A DNA stretch of 64,000 nt from Plantactinospora mayteni (GCF_016862935.1 NZ_BONX01000008.1:62001-126000); one strand, 5' to 3'. Shown: positions 50,359-59,781, counted from the first letter of the stretch. Numbers and translations are program-made. Notes: generated by a model not told the origin, from the sequence alone.

Positions 50359-51528
50359 CTAACGGCGCCGATCAAGCCGTTCCCCGAGGAAGCGCTGGCC
50401 GGCGAGTTCGATCCGTTCGATCTCGGTACGGAAGAAGCCGGCGATCTCGGCGCACCGGTCGAGGTCGGTTGGGCCGCCCTCCCGGCGGGGCAGGTCCGGA
50501 TAGGGGCTGCCGAGCACGAAGATGTTCTCGTCGTTGTACTGGTTGGCCGGCGCCGTGTAGTTGAACGAACCGGCGATCACCACCGCCTCGTCGATCACCA
50601 TCAGCTTGTGGTGCAGCTTGCCGAAGGCCGGTGACCGGATCGGGGCGTAGAGCGCGATGTTGGCCCGGTCGAGGTCGTGGGTGGCGGCCCACTTCTGCAC
50701 CCCCTGGCCGGGGTCCACCGCCCCGCTGACGGTGCGCCCGGCGGCGGCCAGCGCGATCATCGCGTCGTCGATGCCGGACGAGCCGGAGAAGGTGAAGATG
50801 GCGAAGTCGACCCGGGCGGTCGCCTTCAGCATCTGCTTCATGATCTCCAGCTCCGGCGTGTGGTCCGGCGCGAACAGCACCTTCACCGGCACCCCCGCCA
50901 CGTTGTACGCGTTCGGCACCCGGCCGTGCTCGCCGCGCCCGAACCGGCCCTGCCGGAGCCGGGCGAACTCGTCGGCGTACTCCTGGCAGATCCGGGCGTC
51001 GTGGAAGATCACGACGTGGTTCAGGTTGCGGTGGCAGTCGGTACCGGTGAAGTTCGCCGAGCCGGAGAGCACCGCCGCCCGCCCGGCAACCCGCTGCCGG
51101 TAGTCGCGGACCGCGAACTTCTGGTGGAAGATCGCCGGGTTGTAGTCGGCCTTGACGTCGACGTCGCAGCGCAGCAGGGCGGCCATGATCCGCCGGTTCG
51201 GCTCCAGGCTGCGGCTGCCGGGCTCCGGCTCCCACTGGACCCGGTGCCGGGCGTCCGCCTCCGGTTCGCCGGGCCGGGCGGTGACCCGGGGCAGTTTCGC
51301 CGTCCGCAGGTAGTCCTGCTCCAGCACCATCTGCACGCTGACGCCCCGGAACCGGGCGTCGAGGATCGCCTGGGCGATCGGCTCCGAGTCGAGTTCCTGG
51401 ACGGCGATGTCGAGGCTCTCCCTGGCGCCGGCGATGAAGTCGACCACCACCTGTTCGAGGTCGTCGGCCGCGCCGAGTTCCCGAGGGCCGACGTACGCCT
51501 CGATCTTCTTGCCGGCGAAGGTCGCCAT
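50359..51528 (-). CDS. Phospholipase D-like protein with two HKD motifs
   Basis: This 389-residue protein has two HKD motifs: HQKFAVRD (His135, Lys137, Asp142) and HHKLMVID (His306, Lys308, Asp313), each followed by a SGSANFTG/SFNYTAPAN block. It should hydrolyse or transfer phosphodiesters (phospholipid or nucleic acid). No signal peptide is seen, so a cytoplasmic role (nuclease- or cardiolipin-synthase-like) is possible. Intact catalytic pairs make an active enzyme likely. Confidence 0.9.
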   Translation of the reverse strand: MATFAGKKIEAYVGPRELGAADDLEQVVVDFIAGARESLDIAVQELDSEPIAQAILDARFRGVSVQMVLEQDYLRTAKLPRVTARPGEPEADARHRVQWEPEPGSRSLEPNRRIMAALLRCDVDVKADYNPAIFHQKFAVRDYRQRVAGRAAVLSGSANFTGTDCHRNLNHVVIFHDARICQEYADEFARLRQGRFGRGEHGRVPNAYNVAGVPVKVLFAPDHTPELEIMKQMLKATARVDFAIFTFSGSSGIDDAMIALAAAGRTVSGAVDPGQGVQKWAATHDLDRANIALYAPIRSPAFGKLHHKLMVIDEAVVIAGSFNYTAPANQYNDENIFVLGSPYPDLPRREGGPTDLDRCAEIAGFFRTEIERIELAGQRFLGERLDRRR

Positions 51529-51630
51529 GCGGGACAGGCTCGCATTCCGCGCCGCACGGCGGTGTCGCCTTGGCTACAAACCCGGCCCGCACCGGGCAGC
51601 CGTGCCCGTTCGGCTGGCAGGCTGGGGGCC

Positions 51631-52323
51631 GTGTATCGGGAGCGGATGTCCGGGCTGGCCGGCGCCGTCGTCTGGACGGTCACCCGGACCGCCGACGCCG
51701 GCCCGGGGCGGGTCCTGCCGGACGGCTGCATGGACCTGATCTGGTCGAGCCGGAGCGGTCTGCTGGTGGCCGGCCCGGACACGGTCGCCCAGGTCGCCGC
51801 CGGGCCGGCCGGTGAGCGGTACGTGGGACTCCGCTTCCCGCCCGGGACCGGTCCGGCGGTCTTCGGGCTGCCGGCACACGCGGTGCGGGACCAGCGGGTT
51901 CCGCTCGCCGCGCTCTGGCCAGGGCCGGAGGTGGCCGAGTTGGCCGAGCGGGTGGCGTCGGACGACCGGCCCGGCCGGGTGCTGGAGTCGATCGCCGCCG
52001 CCCGGCTCGCCGCCGACGGCGGCCCGGATCCGCTCGCCGCACCGCTGGCCGCCGGGCTCGCCGCCGGTCGCGATGTCGCCGGCACGGCCGACGCGTTCGG
52101 GCTCGGGACCCGGCAATTGCACCGGCGCAGCCTGGCACTGTTCGGTTACGGCCCCAAGACGCTGGCCCGGATCCTGCGGATGCGCCGCGCGCTGGCCATG
52201 GCCCGGTCCGGCACCCCGGCCGCCGAGGTCGCCGCCCGAATCGGGTACGCCGACCAGGCGCACCTGTCCCGCGAGGTCAAGAACCTGGCCGGGGTACCCC
52301 TCGGACGGCTTGTCGGCCGCTAG
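51631..52323 (+). CDS. AraC-type helix-turn-helix transcriptional regulator
   Basis: This 230-residue protein has an N-terminal beta domain (residues 1-110, with LPDGCMDLIWSSRSGLLVAGPDT) and a C-terminal AraC helix-turn-helix pair containing LGTRQLHRRSLALFGYGPKTLARILR and ARIGYADQAHLSREVKNLAG. It belongs to the DUF6597-type AraC group. GTG 51631 begins the family start; its stop overlaps the VOC gene stop at CTAG. It probably regulates the VOC gene or a nearby target. Confidence 0.88.
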   Translation: MYRERMSGLAGAVVWTVTRTADAGPGRVLPDGCMDLIWSSRSGLLVAGPDTVAQVAAGPAGERYVGLRFPPGTGPAVFGLPAHAVRDQRVPLAALWPGPEVAELAERVASDDRPGRVLESIAAARLAADGGPDPLAAPLAAGLAAGRDVAGTADAFGLGTRQLHRRSLALFGYGPKTLARILRMRRALAMARSGTPAAEVAARIGYADQAHLSREVKNLAGVPLGRLVGR

Positions 52324-52721
52324 CCGGCCGCCGGCTCCAGCGGGGCGTACAGGTCGACGCTGTTGCCGTCCGGGTCGAGCAGCACCGCGTACCGCTGGCC
52401 CCAGGGCGCGTCCCACGGCTTGAGATGCGTTCGGTGGCCGGCGGCGGTCATCTCGGCGTACACGCTGTCCACCTCGGCCGGATCGGCGCACCGGAAGGCG
52501 AGGCTCACCTGCGACCCGCCCGGCGGCGACCAGTCCGGCTCGAACGAGCGGACCATCTCGATGGTGTCCCACATCAGGCGCAGCCCGCCGGGCAGCGCGA
52601 ACTCCACGTGCGGCTCGGCGTCGGCACTGGCCGGGATGTCCAGCCCCAGCTTCCGGTAGAAGGCGAGAGATCGGGCCATGTCGGCCACGACCAGGCCGAA
52701 TGCGTCTAGTCTCGGTGTCAT
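52320..52721 (-). CDS. VOC-superfamily (glyoxalase/bleomycin-resistance) protein
   Basis: This 133-residue protein has a VOC fold: AFGLVVADMARSLAFYRKLGLDIP and HVEFALPGG, WDTIEMVRSFEPDWSP and the DPDGNSVDLYAP end. The Glu ligand in VEFAL and DPDGN are family features, but the first His ligand is not present (AFGLVVAD). Roles include drug binding, ring cleavage and isomerisation. The AraC and VOC genes converge and their stops overlap by the palindrome CTAG at 52320-52323. Confidence 0.87.
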   Translation of the reverse strand: MTPRLDAFGLVVADMARSLAFYRKLGLDIPASADAEPHVEFALPGGLRLMWDTIEMVRSFEPDWSPPGGSQVSLAFRCADPAEVDSVYAEMTAAGHRTHLKPWDAPWGQRYAVLLDPDGNSVDLYAPLEPAAG

Positions 52722-52987
52722 TCGGCCAGCGTAGGAACCGGTCGCGCCGGCGTCTTGAACGAATCGGACCTGCCGGATCGGCGTTCCGGGTGCCGATGCG
52801 GTCGGCGGATCATCGGCGTACGGTGTGTTTAACGGCATCCGACGTCCAGCTTTCCGCCACCTGACCGGTGGGTTGCGGATGGTCGGCCGCGTTGTCGTGC
52901 GCGCGGGTCAGGTCGTCGGGACAGGCGGCCGGACACGGCGCTCCTTTTTCGGGTACGGGGGCAGACAGAAAGGGAGGTGGCCGAGAG

Positions 52988-53137
52988 ATGAGAAGTCTGG
53001 CCTACCTGGATGCGGGATCGGGCAGCCTCATCGTGCAGGCCGTGGTCGGCGGCGTCGCCGGGGTCGCGGTGGCGGCGAAGCTCTACTGGCGCAGACTCAC
53101 CAGCCGGTTCCGCAAGCAGCCATCGAAGCAGGACTGA
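52988..53137 (+). CDS. Small membrane protein of an envelope cassette
   Basis: This 49-residue protein has one transmembrane helix (about residues 12-32, SLIVQAVVGGVAGVAVAAKLY) and a basic tail (WRRLTSRFRKQP). ATG 52988 follows gggaggtgg. Such short proteins recur before large methyltransferase and sulfatase-like genes in actinobacteria. It lies 16 bp before the methyltransferase gene and probably scaffolds or regulates it. The preceding gap (52722-52987) shows a run of T (ctttttcgg at 52943) but no further gene. Confidence 0.75.
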   Translation: MRSLAYLDAGSGSLIVQAVVGGVAGVAVAAKLYWRRLTSRFRKQPSKQD

Positions 53138-53153
53138 GGGCGGTCCACACCCG

Positions 53154-54644
53154 ATGGTCGCACCACCTCCCGTCCCGGCGACGTTCACCACCGCCCCCGA
53201 TTCCCCTCCCCGAGCCGATCCCGGCTCCTTCCGCGACCCGGCGAACCGGGTGTTCCACGCCGACGGTCAGGTCTTCCGCGGGCTCGGCCCGCAGGCCGCC
53301 GAGGACTGGCGGGCGCTCGCCGGAGCCGAGTTCTTCGGCCGGCTGCTCGCCGACGGCAAGATCTGCGGCACCGAGACAGCCGACCCGGAAACGCTGTCGG
53401 CGAACCCTGTCGGGCAGTGGGCGACCGTACTCCGGCACGAGCGCATCCCGTTCGTGTCGTACCCGTACGAGTGGTCGTTCGCGATGTTGCGTGACGCCGC
53501 GCTGCTGCACCTGGAGATCCTCCGTACGGCCGTACCGGCCGGTTTCACCACCAAGGACGGTTCGGCGTACAACCTCCAGTGGCGGGGCGCCGAGCCGGTC
53601 TTCATCGACATCGGTTCGTTCGAGCCGGCCCGGGACGGCGAGCCGTGGGCCGGCTACCGGCAGTTCTGCCAGACCCTGCTCTATCCGCTGCTGCTCCAGG
53701 CGCATCTTGGGCTGGACTTCCAGCCCTGGCTGCGGTCCCGGATCGACGGGATCGAGGCGGGCGAGCTGCGTAAGCTCTTCGGCGGTACCCGACGGTTCCG
53801 GGCCGGGGTGCTCAAGCACGTCCACCTGCACGACGCCATCCAGTCCCGGTACGCCGCCGCCAGTACCGGCACCGTCCGGGCGGAGTTGAAGGACGCCGGC
53901 TTCTCCCGGGAACTGGTCCTGGCCACCCTCGGCGCGTTGCGGAAGCTGGTCGGCCGGCTCGACTGGCAGCCCCCGGCCAGCCACTGGTCCGGCTACCGGG
54001 AGACCTGCACCTACTCGGACGCCGACCGGGAGGCCAAGGAACGGTTCGTGGCCGAGGCACTGGCCGAGGGGGACCGGTCCCGGCTGGTGCTCGACCTCGG
54101 GGCCAACGACGGCACATACTCACGACTCGCCGCCGGGTACGCCGACTACGTGGTCGCGGTGGAGAGCGACCCGGCCGTGGTCGACCAGCTCTACCGGCGG
54201 CTGCGGGCCGACGGCGAGCGTCGGGTGCTACCGCTGGTGATGGATCTGGCCGATCCGTCGCCGGGCGGCGGCTGGCGCGGGGTGGAGCGCGGGTCCTTCG
54301 CGGCCCGGGCCGAGGCGGACGTGGTGCTCGCGCTGGCCGTGGTGCACCACCTCGCCATCGGGCGCAACGTCCCGCTGCCGGAGGTCGTCGACTGGCTGGT
54401 CGGGCTCCTGACGACGGCGGGGGCCGGCGGCCGGCTGGTGGTCGAGTTCGTGCATCCCGACGACCCGATGGCGGCCCGGCTGCTGGCCAACAAGCCGGCC
54501 GGCCTCTTCCCGGACTACCGCCGGGAGGAGTTCGAGCGGCTGCTCGGGCAGCGGTGCACGATCGTCCGCCGGCTCGAACTGCCGTCCGGCACCCGCACCC
54601 TCTACCTCGGGACGCCGCGTGACCTCGGGACGCCGCGTGGCTGA
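53154..54644 (+). CDS. Large class I SAM-dependent methyltransferase with N-terminal domain
   Basis: This 496-residue protein has an N-terminal half (residues 20-290) of uncertain type, with RVFHADGQVFRGLGPQ and WRGAEPVFIDIGSFEPARDGEPWAGYRQFCQ, and a C-terminal methyltransferase domain with VLDLGANDGTYSRLA (312-326) and the later LVVEFVHPDD. The N-terminal part is common to this family. It lies between a small membrane protein and a membrane sulfatase-like gene, suggesting it modifies a wall or surface polymer. The C-terminus repeats LGTPRD. Confidence 0.8.
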   Translation: MVAPPPVPATFTTAPDSPPRADPGSFRDPANRVFHADGQVFRGLGPQAAEDWRALAGAEFFGRLLADGKICGTETADPETLSANPVGQWATVLRHERIPFVSYPYEWSFAMLRDAALLHLEILRTAVPAGFTTKDGSAYNLQWRGAEPVFIDIGSFEPARDGEPWAGYRQFCQTLLYPLLLQAHLGLDFQPWLRSRIDGIEAGELRKLFGGTRRFRAGVLKHVHLHDAIQSRYAAASTGTVRAELKDAGFSRELVLATLGALRKLVGRLDWQPPASHWSGYRETCTYSDADREAKERFVAEALAEGDRSRLVLDLGANDGTYSRLAAGYADYVVAVESDPAVVDQLYRRLRADGERRVLPLVMDLADPSPGGGWRGVERGSFAARAEADVVLALAVVHHLAIGRNVPLPEVVDWLVGLLTTAGAGGRLVVEFVHPDDPMAARLLANKPAGLFPDYRREEFERLLGQRCTIVRRLELPSGTRTLYLGTPRDLGTPRG

Positions 54645-56910
54645 GCCCGGCACCTCGGGCGAGCAGCAGCCGGAGACGACGGACCAGCCAGGGACGGCAG
54701 ACCGGCCGGGAACGACGACGGACCAGCCAGCGGCGGCGGACCAGGCAGCGACGGCAGACCGGCCGGAGACGGCGGCGGACCAGCCACCGGCGGCGGGGCA
54801 GTCGGGGACGGCGGACCAGCCAGGGACGGCGGAGCGATCGGGGCCGGCGGAGCGGTCGGCGGGCCGGGTCGAGTTGCGGGCCCTGGTGGAGATCGTGGCG
54901 CTCTGCGGGCTGGTGATCACCCAGCCGCTGCTGGACGTGACCGGGAAGAGCCCCGACTTCTTCCTCTTCCACGGTGCCGGCCGGCGGGACATCCTGCTGC
55001 TGGTGGCGGCGTACACGGTGGTGCCGCCGCTGGTGCTGTGGGGGACGGGTGCACTGCTCGGGCTGCTGGCCCGCCGGGTGGCGGGGCCGGCCCGGGGTCG
55101 GGCGGTCCGGACGGTACTGCACACGGTGACCCTGGGCCTGCTGCTCGCCGCGCTGGCGATCCAGGTGGGCAAGCACCTCACCCCGGTACGCGGAGTGCCG
55201 CTGGTCCTGCTCGCGGCCGTGCTCGGCGCCGCCGGGGCGTACGCGTACCGGCGCTGGCAGGTGACCGGCCAGGTGCTCCGGGTCGCCGCGGTCGGTCCAC
55301 TCGTCTTCGTACTGCTCTTCGTCTTCGCCTCGCCCGCCTCGGCCGTGGTGCTGCCGGGCGAGCGGTCCGGAGCCGGTGCGGGGGCCAGCCGGGGCGGGAA
55401 CACCCACCCGCCGGTGGTGATGCTGATCCTGGACGAGTTTCCGCTGACCTCCCTGCTGGACGGGACGGGTGCGATCGACGCCGGCCGCTATCCGAACTTC
55501 GCCCGGCTGGCCGGGGAGTCGACCTGGTACCGCAACGCGACCGGGGTGAGCGGCTACACCCCGTACGCGCTGCCGGCGATGTTGACCGGCCGCTATCCGA
55601 GCGAGCAGCAGGCGCCGCACCACTCGCGCTATCCGGACAACCTCTTCACGGCGTTCGGCGGGCCGTACCAGATCCAGGCGCAGGAGAGCATCACCCAGCT
55701 CTGCCCGCCGCGACTCTGCCCGGACCGGGCCGCCGGTTCCGCCCGGGGCGGCCTGCCGACGCTGCTGCGGGAGAGCGCCACCCTGCTGGAGCAGATCGTC
55801 TCGCCCTCCGAGACGGGACAGCGCGACCCGGAGGACTCCTACCGCGAGATCACCCGGCGCGAGGCCGGGGACGCCGACGAGCCGCCGCCGCCGACCGATC
55901 CGCAGTTCCGCTGGGGGGCGCTGGACGAGAACCAGCCGGCCCGGTTCGGCGACTTCCTCGGCACCCTCCGGCCGGCGACCCGGCCGACGCTGCACTTCCT
56001 GCACCTGCTGCTGCCGCACTCGCCGTGGAACTACCTGCCGTCCGGGATCCGCTACGGCTCCCCGGACGGGATGCCGAACGACGGGGACGGCTGGGTGGAA
56101 CTGGCCCACCGGCGGCACCTGCTGCAACTGGAGTACACCGACCGGCTGCTCGGCGAGACGTTGCGCCGGCTGGACGAGACCGGCCTCTACGACGACGCGC
56201 TGGTGGTGCTCACCGCGGACCACGGGGTCAGCTTCACCCCGGGGGTGCAGGGGCGCGGGCTCGGCGCGGTGGAGCGGGCGCCCGGCGAGGTGCTCTGGGT
56301 GCCGATGTTCGTGAAGGCGCCGGGGCAGCGGGCCGGCGTGGTCGACGACCGGAACTGGGAGCACGTCGACCTGCTGCCGACCGTCGCCGACCTGGCCGGG
56401 GTCGAGGTGCCGTGGCGTACCGACGGGGTCTCGGCGCTGCGTACCACCCGGGCGCCGGCGGACAAACGCTACTACGACCAGCCGGGGCAGCCGCGTACGG
56501 TGCCGGCCGGGGTCTTCGCCGACGTGGTCGCCGGGCGGGCCAGTCCGGTGCTTCCGGCGCAGCCCCGACCGGAGCTGATCGGTCGTTCCGTCGCCGAGCT
56601 TCCACTCGGTCCAGAGGCCGGCTCGGTGACCGTGCGGAACCGGTCCGACTTCGATCAGATCGACCAGGCGGGTGGCCGGCTACCGGCGCTGGTCTACGGC
56701 ACCGTGCCCGACTCGGTGCCGGACGGCACCCTGCTGGCGGTGGCGGTCAACGGCCGGATCGGTGCGGTGGCCCCGGTGGTGGCGCCGGACCCGGGTGGGC
56801 AGCGGTTCGGCGCCCTGGTGTCGGACGAGTCGCTCTTCCTGCCGGGCCGGAACACCGTGGACGTGTTCCAGGTCGCCGACACCGGCGCCCTGCACCCGCT
56901 GCGCGACTGA
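54619..56910 (+). CDS. Membrane sulfatase / phosphoglycerol transferase-like protein
   Basis: This 763-residue protein has an N-terminal low-complexity part (residues 15-80, TAD/ADQPGT repeats), about five transmembrane helices (residues 90-255), and an extracytoplasmic alkaline-phosphatase-fold domain with MLILDEFPLT (Asp272), GYTPYALPAML (Thr314 as nucleophile), and LTADHGVS (Asp534, His535). It resembles lipoteichoic acid synthase-type phosphoglycerol transferases or sulfatases. GTG 54619 overlaps the methyltransferase by 26 bp; GTG 54637 is an alternative. Its substrate is unknown. Confidence 0.85.
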   Translation: MTSGRRVAEPGTSGEQQPETTDQPGTADRPGTTTDQPAAADQAATADRPETAADQPPAAGQSGTADQPGTAERSGPAERSAGRVELRALVEIVALCGLVITQPLLDVTGKSPDFFLFHGAGRRDILLLVAAYTVVPPLVLWGTGALLGLLARRVAGPARGRAVRTVLHTVTLGLLLAALAIQVGKHLTPVRGVPLVLLAAVLGAAGAYAYRRWQVTGQVLRVAAVGPLVFVLLFVFASPASAVVLPGERSGAGAGASRGGNTHPPVVMLILDEFPLTSLLDGTGAIDAGRYPNFARLAGESTWYRNATGVSGYTPYALPAMLTGRYPSEQQAPHHSRYPDNLFTAFGGPYQIQAQESITQLCPPRLCPDRAAGSARGGLPTLLRESATLLEQIVSPSETGQRDPEDSYREITRREAGDADEPPPPTDPQFRWGALDENQPARFGDFLGTLRPATRPTLHFLHLLLPHSPWNYLPSGIRYGSPDGMPNDGDGWVELAHRRHLLQLEYTDRLLGETLRRLDETGLYDDALVVLTADHGVSFTPGVQGRGLGAVERAPGEVLWVPMFVKAPGQRAGVVDDRNWEHVDLLPTVADLAGVEVPWRTDGVSALRTTRAPADKRYYDQPGQPRTVPAGVFADVVAGRASPVLPAQPRPELIGRSVAELPLGPEAGSVTVRNRSDFDQIDQAGGRLPALVYGTVPDSVPDGTLLAVAVNGRIGAVAPVVAPDPGGQRFGALVSDESLFLPGRNTVDVFQVADTGALHPLRD

Positions 56911-57153
56911 CCCGGCCGGCCGCGCGGCGGCCACCCGTACCCGTGCGGCATTCCGCCGCCGCGCTGCCCTGCCGGCCCGGATCCGGCCCTGACCTGGGGC
57001 TCGGTCCGGCCGGCGCGGGCGTCGCCACGATCATTCGTTCGGGCCGCCCGACCTTCCAGGACTGACGGTCGTCCCCGGAGGCGGCCGGGCGGGATGTCGG
57101 TGCCGTGCCGGGCGGCTAGCAGGTTTCGGCCCGACCGCAAACGTGTGACCAGC

Positions 57154-57216
57154 GTGATCCATCACTCACCGGCCGACCACGCAAGGTTCTCGGCTACGGT
57201 GCACGTTTACCGTAAA
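57154..57216. promoter_or_regulatory. Palindromes in the citrate synthase promoter region
   Basis: Two small palindromes lie in the 353-bp gap 56911-57263: gtgat-cc-atcac (57154-57165) and tttac-c-gtaaa (57206-57216), 98 and 47 bp upstream of the gltA start. tgtga (57144-57148) beside the first resembles half of a CRP/GlxR site. The left part of the gap shows a hairpin (56914-56932) after the sulfatase gene and no gene. Confidence 0.4.
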
Positions 57217-57263
57217 AAGTGAAGGCAATTCAACGTAGATTCTGCCGGCGAAGCGAGGATCAC

Positions 57264-58547
57264 ATGACGGATGTCAAACTCGACCACCCGGGCGGCCAGC
57301 TGTCGATTCCGGTCAAGCCCGCGGTCGACGGCCCAGCCGGCATCGCCACGGGCAACCTGTTGAAGGAGACGGGGTACGTCACCTACGACCCCGGATTCGT
57401 CAACACCGCGGCCTGCTCCTCCGGGATCACCTACATCGACGGTGACGCGGGCATCCTGCGTTACCGGGGCTACCCGATCGAGCAGTTGGCCGAGAAGTCC
57501 TCCTTCCTGGAGGTGTCGTACCTGCTGATCTACGGCGAGCTGCCCACCAGTGCGCAGCTCACCGAGTTCGACGAGTGGATCCGGCGGCACTCGCTGCTGC
57601 ACGAGGAGATGCGGCGCTTCTTCGACGGTTTCCCCCGGGACGCGCACCCGATGGCCGTGCTCTCCTCGGCGGTGAGCGCCATCTCCACCTTCTACCAGGA
57701 CAGCCTCGACCCGTTCGACCGCGAGCACGTGGAGATCTCCACCGTGCGGCTGATGGCCAAGGTGCCGACGATCGCGTCGTACGCGTACAAGAAGTCGATC
57801 GGGCAGGCGATGCTCTACCCGGACAACTCGCTCGGGTACGTCGAGAACTTCCTCCGGATGACCTTCGGGGTGCCGGCGGAGGCGTACGAGGTCGACCCGG
57901 TCGTGGCCCGGGTGCTGGACATGCTCCTGGTGCTGCACGCCGACCACGAGCAGAACTGCTCCACCTCCACGGTCCGGCTGGTCGGTTCGAGCCAGGCGAA
58001 CCTCTTCGCCTCGGTCTCCGCCGGGGTGAACGCCCTGTTCGGTCCGCTGCACGGCGGCGCCAACCAGGCGGTGCTGGAGATGCTCGACGAGATCAGGGTC
58101 AGCGGCGGCGACGTGCCGGGCTTCGTCCGGCGGGTGAAGGACAAGGAGCCGGGCGTCAAGCTGATGGGCTTCGGTCACCGGGTCTACAAGAACTACGACC
58201 CCCGGGCCGCCATCGTGAAGCAGGCCGCCCAGGATGTGCTGGCCCGGATGAACAAGCCGGACCCGCTGCTGGACCTCGCGATGCAGTTGGAGGAGATCGC
58301 CCTCGCGGACGACTACTTCGTGTCTCGCAAGCTCTACCCGAACGTCGACTTCTACACCGGCCTGATCTACAAGGCGATGGGCTTCCCGACCAAGATGTTC
58401 ACCGTGCTCTTCGCGCTCGGCCGGCTGCCCGGCTGGATCGCGCAGTGGCGCGAGATGATCTCGGACCCGGAGACCAAGATCGGCCGCCCCCGGCAGCTCT
58501 ACACCGGCGCCGCCGAGCGGGACTACGTACCGGTCGAGAAGCGCTGA
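57264..58547 (+). CDS. gltA: Citrate synthase
   Basis: This 427-residue protein matches hexameric type II citrate synthase: DHPGGQLSIPVKPAVDGPAG at the N-terminus, GDAGILRYRGYPIEQLAE, the His in LHADHEQNCSTST, the catalytic block MGFGHRVYKNYDPRA and the C-terminal YTGAAERDYVPVEKR. It condenses oxaloacetate and acetyl-CoA in the TCA cycle. ATG 57264 follows gaggatca; GTG 57219 would add an unconserved 15 residues. A terminator with a T-run follows 33 bp after the stop. Confidence 0.97.
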   Translation: MTDVKLDHPGGQLSIPVKPAVDGPAGIATGNLLKETGYVTYDPGFVNTAACSSGITYIDGDAGILRYRGYPIEQLAEKSSFLEVSYLLIYGELPTSAQLTEFDEWIRRHSLLHEEMRRFFDGFPRDAHPMAVLSSAVSAISTFYQDSLDPFDREHVEISTVRLMAKVPTIASYAYKKSIGQAMLYPDNSLGYVENFLRMTFGVPAEAYEVDPVVARVLDMLLVLHADHEQNCSTSTVRLVGSSQANLFASVSAGVNALFGPLHGGANQAVLEMLDEIRVSGGDVPGFVRRVKDKEPGVKLMGFGHRVYKNYDPRAAIVKQAAQDVLARMNKPDPLLDLAMQLEEIALADDYFVSRKLYPNVDFYTGLIYKAMGFPTKMFTVLFALGRLPGWIAQWREMISDPETKIGRPRQLYTGAAERDYVPVEKR

Positions 58548-58579
58548 TCCCGCCCAGGCCGCCCAGGCCCGGTCGTTCA

Positions 58580-58614
58580 CCGGCCGTCGACGCGTCTCCC
58601 GCGTCGGCGGCCGG
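58580..58614 (+). terminator. Intrinsic terminator after gltA
   Basis: A 15-bp inverted repeat (ccggccgtcgacgcg with cgcgtcggcggccgg, one mismatch) encloses the loop tctcc and is followed by tttcgt. This is the clearest classical terminator in the window. Confidence 0.85.
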
Positions 58615-58747
58615 TTTCGTCGTGGGCCGCCCTGCGGCGGACGAAGTCCACTTTCCGTGTAATGGCTCTCGCGTTGGGTAGTCGGCGGTGGCCCACGTGC
58701 CCGACCGCGTCAAAGCGGTGCGAACCGCTGCGTAGAAGGAGCCTGTG

Positions 58748-59476
58748 ATGACCCATATGTCACGTTCGGCACAACCCAGCCATGACGGCGAGTTCGAATT
58801 CTGGCGCAATCACGCGCACATTTCCCTCCAGCCGGTGGCCGCGCCATCGATCCTGGGACTCTTCGGCTACTCGGCAGCCACCTTCGTCGTCGCCACGAAC
58901 CTCGCCGGCTGGTACGGCAGCATCGCCACCCAGACGTTCCTGTTCCCGTTCGCCGCCCTGCTGGGCGGGCTCGCGCAGTTCCTCGCCGGGATGTGGGCGT
59001 ACCGGGCACGTGACGGGCTGGCCACCGCCATGCACGGGATCTGGGGTGCCTTCTGGCTCTCCTACGGGCTCCTCTACCTGCTGATCGCGGTCGGGGTGCT
59101 GGTCCAGCCGACCCCGTTCGTGGCGATCGGCTACTGGTTCGCCGCACTCGCCGCGATCACCTGGTCCGGAGCGGTCGCCGCGCTGGCCGAGAACATCGGG
59201 CTGACCCTGGTGCTGGCGACCCTGGCCGCCGGAGCCACCTGCCTGGCCGTCGGCCAGATCGCCAACATCTCGCCCTGGCGTACCGCCGGTGCCTACATCC
59301 TGATCGCCTCCGCGGTGATCGGCTGGTACACCGCGACGGCGATGATGCTGGAGGGCACGTTCCGCCGGGTCATCCTGCCGATCGGCAAGATGCGCGGCCC
59401 GAACGTCCCGGGCCGGGAGCCGCGCCAGGTCATCCAGTTCATGGCCGGCGAGCCCGGCATCAAGGTCGGCCAGTAG
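58748..59476 (+). CDS. GPR1/FUN34/YaaH-family (acetate uptake transporter-like) protein
   Basis: This 242-residue protein has six transmembrane helices and the family blocks PAAPSILGLFGYS (the NPAPLGL signature, degenerate here), FLFPFAALLGGLAQFLAGMWAYRARDG, WLSYGLLYLL and INGYW-like ends. SatP-type proteins are acetate/succinate channels. It lies 200 bp after gltA, so acetate uptake and TCA flux may be linked; that is inference. ATG 58748 follows aaggag (58736). Confidence 0.87.
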   Translation: MTHMSRSAQPSHDGEFEFWRNHAHISLQPVAAPSILGLFGYSAATFVVATNLAGWYGSIATQTFLFPFAALLGGLAQFLAGMWAYRARDGLATAMHGIWGAFWLSYGLLYLLIAVGVLVQPTPFVAIGYWFAALAAITWSGAVAALAENIGLTLVLATLAAGATCLAVGQIANISPWRTAGAYILIASAVIGWYTATAMMLEGTFRRVILPIGKMRGPNVPGREPRQVIQFMAGEPGIKVGQ

Positions 59477-59514
59477 TCGACCGGCCGGCGGCGGAGCCGG
59501 CCCGACGCCCGTAC

Positions 59515-59548
59515 GGCCGGGGTCCGGACTGTCGTCCGGAACCCGGCC
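59515..59548 (+). terminator. Intrinsic terminator after the SatP-like gene
   Basis: A 14-bp inverted repeat (ggccggggtccgga with tccggaacccggcc, one mismatch) around a 6-base loop. The rest of the 305-bp gap 59477-59781 shows no gene. Confidence 0.8.
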
Positions 59549-59781
59549 GCTCCGGTTCCGTCCCCGGCGAGCCCGGGTTGACGTCCCTCCTGGTGAGCCG
59601 CACGGCCGTCGGGAACGCGGTCGAGGTGGCCGGGTTGCCCGATGGCGAGCCGCAGCGGGTTTGCCCGGCCGCCGGATGGCCGCCGCTGCCGCCCGGCACG
59701 TTCGACCCCACCCGGAGCGGGTACGCCCCAAATCCAGCCCCGGATTGGCCGCCAGGGCGCGATGGACGGTGCGGAGGCGTG

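Noticed and set aside
57219-57263. Upstream GTG start of citrate synthase (57219)
   Set aside because: It adds 15 unconserved residues; the ATG at 57264 has a better ribosome site and fits the family start.
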